Assembly (NCBI GenBank): GCA_002712045.1
Contig: PARX01000007.1
Location: forward strand, 80,599 to 86,542
Length of the DNA stretch: 5,944 nucleotides
Origin: Paracoccaceae bacterium
GTDB lineage: Bacteria > Pseudomonadota > Alphaproteobacteria > Rhodobacterales > Rhodobacteraceae
Reading direction: 5' to 3'
The notes under the pieces were generated by a model. The model saw only the letters and a program-made list of their open reading frames with translations, ran no database searches and was not told the origin of the DNA. This document shows, piece by piece, positions 1 through 5,710 of the stretch (position 1 is the stretch's first letter; the number at the start of each line of letters is the position of its first letter). Position numbers and translations under genes: made by a program.

Positions 1-143
1 TAAACTGTCTTAAGATTATCAGCAAGCTAGATCAATATTTTATATTAGTGCAAATGTTAGCAGTTTAGCTTTGTAACTTTTCAATACTGTTAATATGCAA
101 TTTTTAAGAAAACAAGTTGTAACAATTTCACATTTAGAATATC

Positions 144-185
144 GGTTCGGAGCTGAAAATACTTACAAAGTGTCCGAAACCTTTT
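144..185 (+). promoter_or_regulatory. Leader hairpin followed by a short T-run, upstream of yhhQ
   Basis: GGTTCGGA (144-151) pairs with TCCGAAACC (173-181), giving an eight-pair stem with one bulged A and a 21-base loop. TTTT (182-185) follows directly. The hairpin ends 10 bases before the SD GGAG (192-195) of yhhQ, so it could act as a weak terminator or attenuator or affect ribosome access. Because the gene downstream imports queuosine precursors, a preQ1-responsive element was considered, but I cannot fit it to the preQ1-I consensus. The pairing is seen in the sequence; any function is inference. Confidence 0.4.
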
Positions 186-200
186 CAAAACGGAGAGATA

Positions 201-836
201 ATGTCTAAAACATATTTGCTTGGTATCTTTGCTATGGCCGTCGTAGTTGTAGCATCCAATATTCTAGTGCAATTCTTGTATGGCGAATGGCTTACCTATG
301 GTGCTTTCACATATCCTATTGCGTTTTTAATCACGGATTTGATGAATAGGCTTTATGGGCCGCAAATTGCGCGACAGATTGTTTTTTTTGGTTTTGTAAC
401 AGGTATAATTTGTTCTTTGATTGGAACTCAAATAATTATAGAAATAGATAAGGACTTTTATGTGCCAGCAGTGACAACAAGAATAGCTTTGGCGTCAGGA
501 TCAGCTTTCTTGTTAGCCCAGTTGTTGGATATATTTATATTCACGAAACTTAAGGATTTCTCTTGGTGGCATGCACCGTTATTTTCTTCTATCGTTGGCG
601 GTGCTTTAGATACGATAATATTTTTCTCATTTTCATTTTCATTGTCATTAACAATTGTTCTTGGTTTTGATCATAATACTGAATTTATGAATCAAGGGGT
701 TCCAATTCTTGGCTTTGGAAGCATATCACCTTTATGGATGTCTCTCGCTATTGCAGATTATTTTGTTAAGCTGACGTTAGCATTAGTTTGCTTAATACCA
801 TTCAGAGTCCTTATAAAAAGATTAGATAATAAATAG
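201..836 (+). CDS. yhhQ: Queuosine precursor transporter, YhhQ/VUT family (COG1738)
   Basis: This is an inner-membrane transporter of the Vut_1 family. The E. coli member YhhQ takes up the 7-deazaguanine precursors preQ0 and preQ1 for tRNA queuosine synthesis, so this gene points to precursor salvage. The protein has 211 residues (E. coli about 221) and about six hydrophobic segments, roughly at 4-26, 33-48, 57-80, 95-115, 125-155 and 175-203. Residues shared with YhhQ include ASN..VQ near 18-24, YGAF..P..FL.TDL at 33-47, RIA...A...AQ.LD at 94-110, WW.AP at 122-126, the buried D137 and DY..K at 186-190. The C-terminus is basic (IKRLDNK). The ATG is preceded by GGAG at 192-195, a five-base spacing. 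No obvious sigma-70 promoter was found in the preceding 200 bases, and no terminator directly follows, so its transcript may run to the terminator at 1019-1047. Confidence 0.93.
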   Translation: MSKTYLLGIFAMAVVVVASNILVQFLYGEWLTYGAFTYPIAFLITDLMNRLYGPQIARQIVFFGFVTGIICSLIGTQIIIEIDKDFYVPAVTTRIALASGSAFLLAQLLDIFIFTKLKDFSWWHAPLFSSIVGGALDTIIFFSFSFSLSLTIVLGFDHNTEFMNQGVPILGFGSISPLWMSLAIADYFVKLTLALVCLIPFRVLIKRLDNK

Positions 837-845
837 AAAAAAGTT

Positions 846-875
846 TTGACAAATCACTATAATGTGTCACTTTAT
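846..875 (+). promoter_or_regulatory. Promoter-like region with TGACA/TGTCA inverted repeat
   Basis: A perfect TTGACA (846-851) and a perfect TATAAT (858-863) are both present, but only six bases apart, so they cannot be the -35 and -10 of one ordinary sigma-70 promoter. If TTGACA is the -35, the -10 at a spacing of 17-18 would be a poor match in ACTTTAT (869-875). If TATAAT is the -10, its -35 is lacking. TGACA (847-851) and TGTCA (865-869) form an inverted repeat around TATAAT that could be an operator. A start site about 20-40 bases before the strong SD at 894 is plausible in either case. Confidence 0.45.
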
Positions 876-892
876 GATTAACTGAAACAAAT

Positions 893-909
893 GAAAGGAG
901 GTGGTCCAG
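893..909 (+). promoter_or_regulatory. Extended Shine-Dalgarno complementary to the 16S rRNA 3' tail
   Basis: GAAAGGAGGTGGTCCAG is complementary, with a single G-U wobble at G904, to CUGGAUCACCUCCUUUC, the conserved 3' end of 16S rRNA in alphaproteobacteria. The core GGAGG (897-901) lies seven bases from the GTG at 909. Other SDs in this window are only four or five bases (GGAG for yhhQ, AGGAG at 1546-1550, AAAGG at 3847-3851), so this 17-base match stands out. It may drive very strong initiation, or act as a sensor or binding site for free 30S subunits. The 16S sequence used here is from general knowledge, not from this genome. Confidence 0.7.
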
Positions 910-965
910 TGTCTAAAGAGGTATTGGAGAAAAGGGTGAATTGTTTAACGGAGATTGCTCTCTAA
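909..965 (+). CDS. Putative 18-residue leader peptide or small protein
   Basis: This short ORF starts at a GTG placed seven bases after the best SD in the window and encodes MSKEVLEKRVNCLTEIAL before TAA at 963-965. An in-frame ATG at 891 would give 24 residues, but that start would lie before the SD, so GTG is preferred. The peptide is charged at the N-terminal half and has no membrane segment or signal. It has no run of one amino acid as in classical amino-acid leader peptides. I do not recognise it as a known family. It sits between a promoter-like region and a strong terminator just before arfB, so it may be an arfB leader peptide or an independent small gene. Translation is supported by the SD only. 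Confidence 0.5.
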   Translation: MSKEVLEKRVNCLTEIAL

Positions 966-973
966 AAATTAAA

Positions 974-994
974 GGGCAAGATTTGATTTGACCC
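974..994 (+). other. Small hairpin between the leader ORF and the terminator
   Basis: GGGCAA (974-979) can pair with TTG (988-990) and CCC (992-994), with A991 bulged and an eight-base loop. It starts nine bases after the leader-ORF stop codon, so a ribosome terminating there would probably cover part of it. It may be just local structure inside the leader RNA. No role is shown by the sequence. Confidence 0.3.
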
Positions 995-1018
995 GTATCC
1001 CAACTCTTAAAGAATTTG

Positions 1019-1047
1019 AAGGGGCCACTTTGTTTGGCCCCTTTTTT
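1019..1047 (+). terminator. Strong intrinsic terminator or attenuator in front of arfB
   Basis: GGGGCCA (1021-1027) and TGGCCCC (1035-1041) form a perfect seven-pair GC-rich stem with a seven-base loop. A1019 and A1020 can extend it onto the T-run, and six T's follow (1042-1047). This is a textbook Rho-independent terminator on the plus strand. It ends the leader unit and perhaps the yhhQ transcript. It leaves only 16 bases before the arfB ATG, so arfB expression probably depends on read-through. Six of the seven bases of its 5' arm can alternatively pair with the SD region at 898-907. Confidence 0.85.
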
Positions 1048-1063
1048 ATGCGAGACTGTTCTT

Positions 1064-1483
1064 ATGCTTAGAATAACAGACAAAATTATTATTGATGACA
1101 GGGAGATTCTTGAAACATTTTCACGTTCATCTGGTCCAGGAGGACAACATGTTAATAAGGTTGAAACTTCTGTAACTCTAAAATTTAGTGTTATTAATTC
1201 GGCAAGCTTAGCTGAAAGCGTAAAAAAAAGATTGGAATCTATAGCTGGACAAAAATACAATAAAAAGGGTCAAATTGTAATTAATGTAGATAAATACAGA
1301 AGCCAAATTAGAAATCGTGAGGTGGCTCGGTCAAGGTTAGCATCTCTAATTAAGAGTGCACTAATAATACCTAAGCCCCGTGTCAAAACTAAGCCATCAA
1401 AGTTGGTTAATAAGAAACGGTTAGATAGAAAAGCAAAGCGTGGTAAACTTAAGATGTTAAGAAAAAATAAGGTTGAAGATTGA
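1064..1483 (+). CDS. arfB: Alternative ribosome-rescue factor ArfB (YaeJ), peptidyl-tRNA hydrolase
   Basis: ArfB frees ribosomes stalled on mRNAs lacking a stop codon: its basic tail enters the empty mRNA channel and its GGQ loop hydrolyses the peptidyl-tRNA ester. The 139-residue product (E. coli about 140) carries the release-factor catalytic domain with RSSGPGGQHVNKVETSV at 21-37, GGQ being 26-28. It also has YRSQ..NRE.A..RL as in YaeJ, and a lysine/arginine-rich C-terminal tail from about residue 105. The tail and lack of codon-recognition domains separate it from RF1/RF2. The ATG at 1064 is chosen because the protein family begins there. An in-frame TTG at 1016 would translate through the terminator stem, and the ATG at 1048 is out of frame. 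No good SD precedes 1064, and the terminator lies immediately upstream, which suggests low or conditional expression. Confidence 0.92.
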   Translation: MLRITDKIIIDDREILETFSRSSGPGGQHVNKVETSVTLKFSVINSASLAESVKKRLESIAGQKYNKKGQIVINVDKYRSQIRNREVARSRLASLIKSALIIPKPRVKTKPSKLVNKKRLDRKAKRGKLKMLRKNKVED

Positions 1484-1509
1484 TAAAATCTAGTAAACAT
1501 ATTTTCAAC

Positions 1510-1519
1510 GTAAATTTAC
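1510..1519. other. Ten-base palindrome upstream of the aminotransferase gene
   Basis: GTAAATTTAC is a perfect ten-base palindrome in the 72-base gap between arfB and the aminotransferase gene. It could be an operator half-site arrangement, but it is short and AT-rich, so chance is a real alternative. No convincing promoter was found in this gap. Confidence 0.2.
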
Positions 1520-1555
1520 ATAGGTTATTGATACAAAGTTAATCTAGGAGTTTTT

Positions 1556-2833
1556 ATGAATGAAGAATTAATTGAAAGACGAAGAAGGTTATTAGGCCCA
1601 AATTTTTCGACATTTTATAAGAATCCAGTACATATTGTTCGTGGTAAAGGGGTTTGGTTATGGGATGCCAGCGGTAAAAAGTACTTAGATTGTTACAATA
1701 ATGTTCCTCACGTTGGACATTGTCATCCAGAAGTTGTTAATGCCATCGCTGAGCAGGCAAAAATTCTTAATACGCACACCAGATACCTTCATGAAGGTAT
1801 CCTGGATTATTTGGATCGACTTCTGTCAAAACATCATAAGACGATTGAGACCGCTATCATGGTGTGTTCTGGGAGTGAAGCTAACGATATCGCCTTAAGA
1901 ATGGCTGAGGCAAAGACAGGTCATAGAGGTGTAATCGTAACAGACTCCACTTATCATGGAAATACGAGTGCGGTAAGTCAGTTGGGTTATGGTCGAAATA
2001 TGGGGCCGGTTGGTGACCATATTCGTTATATAAAGGCACCTGATAACTTTAGAGACAATGAAACAATGGATATTAGCGAGGCTAAATTTTTTAAACAAAA
2101 TGTTGTTGAGGCAATTGATTCATTAAAAGAAGCAGGTCATGGAGTATCAGCACTATTAATTTGCCCGTTTTTTGCAAATGAAGGTTTTCCAAATTTAGAA
2201 CATGGCTTTCTTGATGAGGCAATCTCAAATATTCGAAATGAGGGCGCTATTGTTATAGCGGATGAGGTGCAGCCCGGATTTGGAAGAATTGGAACAAATT
2301 GGTGGGGATATCAGAAAATCGGCATTGAACCAGAAATAGTAACTATGGGTAAACCTATGGCAAATGGGCATCCTGTGGCCTGTGTCGCAACATCGACTGA
2401 AATAATGGGGTCATTCAGAAATAATTATGGTTATTTTAATACATTTGGAGGAAATCCCGTTTCATGTGCGGCTGCCTCAGCAACTTTAGAAGTAGTAGAA
2501 AATGAAAAGCTAATTGAGAATGCTCTTGCAGTTGGGCAATATGCTTTAAAGGGTTTGGAAGAATTAAAAAAGGAATTTCCGCAAATTAAGCAAGTTCGAG
2601 GTTCTGGGCTGTTCTTTGGTGCAGAAATGCGCGGAGAAAATAATGAGCCTTTAACGCAATATGTTTCGCAAATAGCTGAAAAGATGAGGGATAAAAGGAT
2701 ATTGTTAGGTGTTTTGGGAAAAAATAGAAATACACTTAAGATAAGACCACCGATGGTTTTTTCTAAAAATAATGTGGACCACCTCTTAGAACATTTAAGA
2801 GATACGATGAAAGAAGCTGAGTGTGGACTATAG
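1556..2833 (+). CDS. PLP class-III aminotransferase-fold enzyme, probable phospholyase (ETNPPL/PHYKPL-like)
   Basis: This 425-residue fold-type I PLP enzyme belongs to the class-III aminotransferase family. Visible hallmarks are SGSEAN at 105-110 (phosphate-binding turn), YHG at 133-135, the cofactor aspartate in IADEVQPGFGR (D236), the Schiff-base lysine in IVTMGK (K266) and NTFGGNPVSCA at 295-305. The segment NVPHVGHCHPEVV, followed by LNTHTRYLHE (residues 49-80), and GKPMANGHPVACVAT closely resemble mammalian AGXT2L1/AGXT2L2. Those are phospholyases that cleave phosphoethanolamine or 5-phosphohydroxylysine to an aldehyde, ammonia and phosphate instead of transaminating. The next gene is an APH-type kinase overlapping it by 11 bases, which would supply the phosphorylated substrate. 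AGGAG at 1546-1550 lies five bases before the ATG. The family is certain. Phospholyase activity is likely, the exact substrate is open, and an ordinary aminotransferase cannot be excluded. Confidence 0.92.
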   Translation: MNEELIERRRRLLGPNFSTFYKNPVHIVRGKGVWLWDASGKKYLDCYNNVPHVGHCHPEVVNAIAEQAKILNTHTRYLHEGILDYLDRLLSKHHKTIETAIMVCSGSEANDIALRMAEAKTGHRGVIVTDSTYHGNTSAVSQLGYGRNMGPVGDHIRYIKAPDNFRDNETMDISEAKFFKQNVVEAIDSLKEAGHGVSALLICPFFANEGFPNLEHGFLDEAISNIRNEGAIVIADEVQPGFGRIGTNWWGYQKIGIEPEIVTMGKPMANGHPVACVATSTEIMGSFRNNYGYFNTFGGNPVSCAAASATLEVVENEKLIENALAVGQYALKGLEELKKEFPQIKQVRGSGLFFGAEMRGENNEPLTQYVSQIAEKMRDKRILLGVLGKNRNTLKIRPPMVFSKNNVDHLLEHLRDTMKEAECGL

Positions 2834-3779
2834 TCTACAAGGATATGCTGAAAAAGCCTGTATATTTTGGGGTGGTTATATTGAACAACCCAAATTAATT
2901 AAACATCGCGAAAATGCTGTTTTTGATGTTACATTAAGGGGAAATGTTAGAGTAGCTCTTAGACTACACAGACCTGGATACAAAAAACAAGAAGAAATAG
3001 AATCTGAATTGTGGTGGACAAATGCTTTAGCTGAACAAGGATTTCCAGTTCCAGTTCCCGTTCAGAATGTTGATGGAAATTATTTGTCAGAAATTTCTCC
3101 AGAATTTATAGCGACTGTTATTAAGTGGGTTAATGGAAAACCGATTGGAACTGCAGACGCTAATCAATTTAAGATAAGCAAACAAATTGACTTCGAATTA
3201 GGTAAAGTTATCGGGAATCTTCATAATATCACAGAGGATTTATCCTTTCCTGATTGGTTTTCTCGTCCCAGTTGGGGTATTGAGGGACTATTAGGTGAAT
3301 ATCCAAATTGGGGTAAATTTTGGGAGGGTGAACATCTCAGATCCCAGGAAAAAGAAATATTTACTATTGCTAGGGATCGAGCTTATTCCCTGTTAAAACA
3401 GTATGAAAAAGAAGGAGCAAAGACCTTACTTATTCATGCAGATGTTATAGGAGAAAATGTATTTCAAAATGATAGTGGAATATCTTTAATTGATTTCGAT
3501 GATTGCGGTTATGGTTTTCCTATTTATGATTTAGCTACCGCAACCATACAAAGCTTGGAAGATATCAACTATCAAAGAAGATGCAATCTAATCTTAGAAG
3601 GATATGATAAGGTACGTTCGTTGAAACAAATCGACACAGATTTATTTCCAATTTTTGCAATGTTAAGGGTCTTGGCAACTTCTGCTTGGATTGTACCAAG
3701 AGTTTCTACAAATGATCCAAAAATTCAAATATATAAAGATAGAGCCATCACGCAAGCAGTTGAATTTTTGGAAAAATAA
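2823..3779 (+). CDS. APH-fold small-molecule kinase (COG2334 type), partner of the upstream PLP enzyme
   Basis: This 318-residue protein has the aminoglycoside-phosphotransferase/choline-kinase fold. VALRLHRPGYKK (44-55) and SELWW..AL with PVPVPVQN..G match the SrkA/homoserine-kinase-II-like group. The catalytic loop is HADVIGEN (205-212: H205, D207, N212) and the metal-binding motif is IDFDD (D224). All key residues are intact, so it should be active. The start is GTG at 2823, overlapping the upstream stop by 11 bases, and no ATG is available until far inside the domain. The overlap implies co-transcription and probably translational coupling. Because the partner resembles phospholyases, the likely role is phosphorylation of 5-hydroxylysine, ethanolamine or a related amino alcohol, paralleling mammalian hydroxylysine kinase with PHYKPL. 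A drug-resistance role is unlikely in this context. The substrate remains inference. Confidence 0.88.
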   Translation: MDYSLQGYAEKACIFWGGYIEQPKLIKHRENAVFDVTLRGNVRVALRLHRPGYKKQEEIESELWWTNALAEQGFPVPVPVQNVDGNYLSEISPEFIATVIKWVNGKPIGTADANQFKISKQIDFELGKVIGNLHNITEDLSFPDWFSRPSWGIEGLLGEYPNWGKFWEGEHLRSQEKEIFTIARDRAYSLLKQYEKEGAKTLLIHADVIGENVFQNDSGISLIDFDDCGYGFPIYDLATATIQSLEDINYQRRCNLILEGYDKVRSLKQIDTDLFPIFAMLRVLATSAWIVPRVSTNDPKIQIYKDRAITQAVEFLEK

Positions 3780-3818
3780 GATCACATCTAAAATTACGTC
3801 TGGTCTTTTGTTTCAGCT

Positions 3819-3827
3819 TGTTATACT
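3819..3827 (+). promoter_or_regulatory. Extended -10 promoter candidate for typA
   Basis: TGTTATACT combines a TGn extension with a -10 hexamer TATACT (3822-3827, five of six matches to TATAAT). No good -35 is seen at the usual distance, which an extended -10 can tolerate. Transcription would start near 3834, leaving a leader of about 27 bases that still includes the AAAGG at 3847-3851. This would give typA its own expression separate from the kinase gene. Confidence 0.4.
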
Positions 3828-3860
3828 GCCCCCAAAACTCTCTTACAAAGGCCGATGAAA

Positions 3861-5681
3861 ATGGAGCTACGTAATATAGCAATCATTGCTCATGTTGATC
3901 ATGGGAAAACGACTCTAGTAGATGAACTCTTGAAACAGTCAGGAGCATTCAGAGAAAACCAATCTGTGATTGAGAGAGCAATGGATTCTAATGATTTGGA
4001 ACGAGAACGGGGAATAACTATTCTTGCGAAAGCAACCAGTGTAGAATGGCAAGGAGTGAGACTGAATATTGTAGATACTCCTGGACATGCAGATTTTGGT
4101 GGGGAAGTAGAGCGTATATTATCTATGGTTGATGGGGTGGTTTTGTTAGTTGATGCCGCAGAAGGTCCTATGCCTCAAACAAAATTTGTAACCTCAAAAG
4201 CTTTAGGGATGGGACTTTGTCCTATAGTAGTTGTGAATAAAGTTGATAAGTCTGATGCTGAGCCTGACCGCGCATTAAATGATTGCTTTGATCTTTTTGC
4301 AAATTTGGATGCAAGCGATAAACAATTAGATTTTCCTTTCATGTATGCCTCAGGGAGATCAGGTTGGGCAGATAAGAAATTAGAAGGTCCAAGAAAGGAT
4401 TTATCAGATCTATTCGAGCTTATTATTTCACATGTACCCCCTCCCAAACAAATTGAAGCACGTAATAAACCATTTTCAATGTTGGCAGTAACTCTAGGAT
4501 CTGATCAGTTTATAGGGCGTATTTTAACTGGGAGAGTGGAATCTGGTACTATAAAGTCAGGTGAAATGATCAAAGCAATTGCTCGAAATGGTGAAAGAGT
4601 AGAAAATTTCAGAGTTTCAAAAATTTTAGCATTCAGAGGATTAGCACAGCAAGCCATTGCCTCAGCTGAAGCCGGTGACATTGTCACAATTGCCGGAATG
4701 TCTAAAGCGACTGTTTCTGATACTTTGTGTGATGTAGAGATTACAAATGCAATACCTGCGCAACCCATCGACCCACCAACTATTTCGGTTACATTTGGAA
4801 TTAATGATAGTCCAATGGCGGGAAGAGATGGGAAAAAAGTCCAATCACGAATTATAAGAGACCGATTACTTAGGGAAGCCGAAACTAACGTAGCAATTAA
4901 AGTGACAGATACTCCAAGTGGTGATGCGTTTGAGGTTGCTGGCCGCGGTGAATTGCAAATGGGAGTTTTGATAGAGAACATGCGAAGAGAGGGTTTTGAA
5001 CTCTCCATATCACGTCCACAAGTGTTGTTTCAAAACATTGATGGACAGCAACATGAACCAATAGAAGAAGTTACAATAGATGTTGATGATGAATATACAG
5101 GTGTGGTGATTGAAAAAATTACTGGACCAAGAAAAGGAGATCTTTCAGAAATGAAACCTGCAGGAGCAGGGAAGACTAGAATTATTGCCAAAGTTCCTTC
5201 AAGGGGGTTAATAGGTTATCAAGGGGAATTTTTAACTGATACTAGGGGAACAGGTGTATTAAATAGAGTGTTTTATGAATGGTCGCCGTATAAAGGAAAT
5301 ATTCCTGGTAGACGTTCAGGCGTTTTAATTTCGATGGAGAATGGAATATCGGTAGCTTACGCACTTTTCAATTTGGAAGAGCGGGGAAAAATGTTTATTG
5401 GTGCACAAGAAGATGTTTATGAAGGGATGATCATTGGTGAACATAGCCGAGAAAATGATCTGGAGGTTAATCCGCTTAAAGGAAAAAAATTAACGAATGT
5501 ACGAGCAAGTGGAACAGATGAGGCAGTGAGACTGACTACTCCAGTAATTCATTCGCTTGAAGAGGCCATAGCATATATAGATAATGACGAATTAGTAGAG
5601 GTAACACCAAATAATATTAGGCTTAGAAAGAAATTTTTAAATCCACATGAGAGGAAAAGACAGGCAAGAGCAGCAAGCTAA
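3861..5681 (+). CDS. typA: Ribosome-associated translational GTPase TypA/BipA
   Basis: TypA/BipA is an EF-G-like GTPase that binds the 70S A-site region and supports 50S assembly, cold growth and stress responses. The 606-residue product is the usual length. G motifs, numbered from this start, are AHVDHGKT (10-17), ERGITI in switch I (49-54), DTPGHAD (72-78), NKVD (126-129) and SGRSG near 164-168. They are followed by the EF-Tu-like domain II, the two EF-G-like domains (GRGELQMG near 361-368) and the TypA-specific C-terminal domain with SRGLIGYQGEF and GTDEAVRL, ending in a basic tail. The open frame also has an ATG at 3855, but AAAGG (3847-3851) is only three bases from it and nine from the ATG at 3861. 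The shorter start also gives the common MELRNIAIIAHVDHGK N-terminus. It ends 14 bases from the convergent rnr. Confidence 0.97.
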   Translation: MELRNIAIIAHVDHGKTTLVDELLKQSGAFRENQSVIERAMDSNDLERERGITILAKATSVEWQGVRLNIVDTPGHADFGGEVERILSMVDGVVLLVDAAEGPMPQTKFVTSKALGMGLCPIVVVNKVDKSDAEPDRALNDCFDLFANLDASDKQLDFPFMYASGRSGWADKKLEGPRKDLSDLFELIISHVPPPKQIEARNKPFSMLAVTLGSDQFIGRILTGRVESGTIKSGEMIKAIARNGERVENFRVSKILAFRGLAQQAIASAEAGDIVTIAGMSKATVSDTLCDVEITNAIPAQPIDPPTISVTFGINDSPMAGRDGKKVQSRIIRDRLLREAETNVAIKVTDTPSGDAFEVAGRGELQMGVLIENMRREGFELSISRPQVLFQNIDGQQHEPIEEVTIDVDDEYTGVVIEKITGPRKGDLSEMKPAGAGKTRIIAKVPSRGLIGYQGEFLTDTRGTGVLNRVFYEWSPYKGNIPGRRSGVLISMENGISVAYALFNLEERGKMFIGAQEDVYEGMIIGEHSRENDLEVNPLKGKKLTNVRASGTDEAVRLTTPVIHSLEEAIAYIDNDELVEVTPNNIRLRKKFLNPHERKRQARAAS

Positions 5682-5710
5682 AAATAAAAATGATTTTAAT
5701 TTTTTCTCTT
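5681..5710. terminator. Possible weak AT-only bidirectional terminator between typA and rnr
   Basis: Around TGA (5691-5693), the A-rich bases 5680-5690 can pair with the T-rich bases 5694-5704, giving about ten A-U pairs with one mismatch. T-rich sequence lies on the right and A-rich on the left, so it could serve both convergent genes. With no G-C pairs it would be weak, and it may be only compositional bias. Confidence 0.22.

Noticed and set aside
1..67. TAAACTG (1-7) and CAGTTTA (61-67) inverted repeat
   Set aside because: Only seven A/T-rich pairs about 50 bases apart with poor interior pairing; likely chance, and the left side is cut by the window edge.
144..200. preQ1-I riboswitch before yhhQ
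   Set aside because: GGTTC and an A-rich stretch near the SD are present, but the loop is far too long and the terminal consensus tail is lacking.
846..1047. tmRNA, 6S RNA or SRP RNA
   Set aside because: No tRNA-like ends, no SRP GGAAG-type apical motif and no long 6S-like bulged duplex; the unit is also too short for tmRNA.
1016..1063. TTG at 1016 as an upstream arfB start adding 16 residues
   Set aside because: Those codons lie in the terminator stem and T-run, there is no SD, and ArfB homologues begin near the Met at 1064.
913..1260. 115-codon minus-strand open frame
   Set aside because: It runs antisense across the leader ORF, the terminator and the first half of arfB, has no family resemblance, and is explained as a shadow of arfB.
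1515..1543. TTTACA-N17-GTTAAT promoter for the aminotransferase gene
   Set aside because: The spacing is good, but transcription would begin near 1550 and leave the SD (1546-1550) out of the mRNA.
2823..3779. Aminoglycoside resistance gene
   Set aside because: The APH fold is shared by many metabolic kinases. The HRPGY-type N-terminal lobe and overlap with a phospholyase-like gene favour metabolism.
4505..5008. 167-codon minus-strand open frame inside typA
   Set aside because: It lies wholly antisense to conserved typA sequence and its translation resembles no family; a shadow frame.
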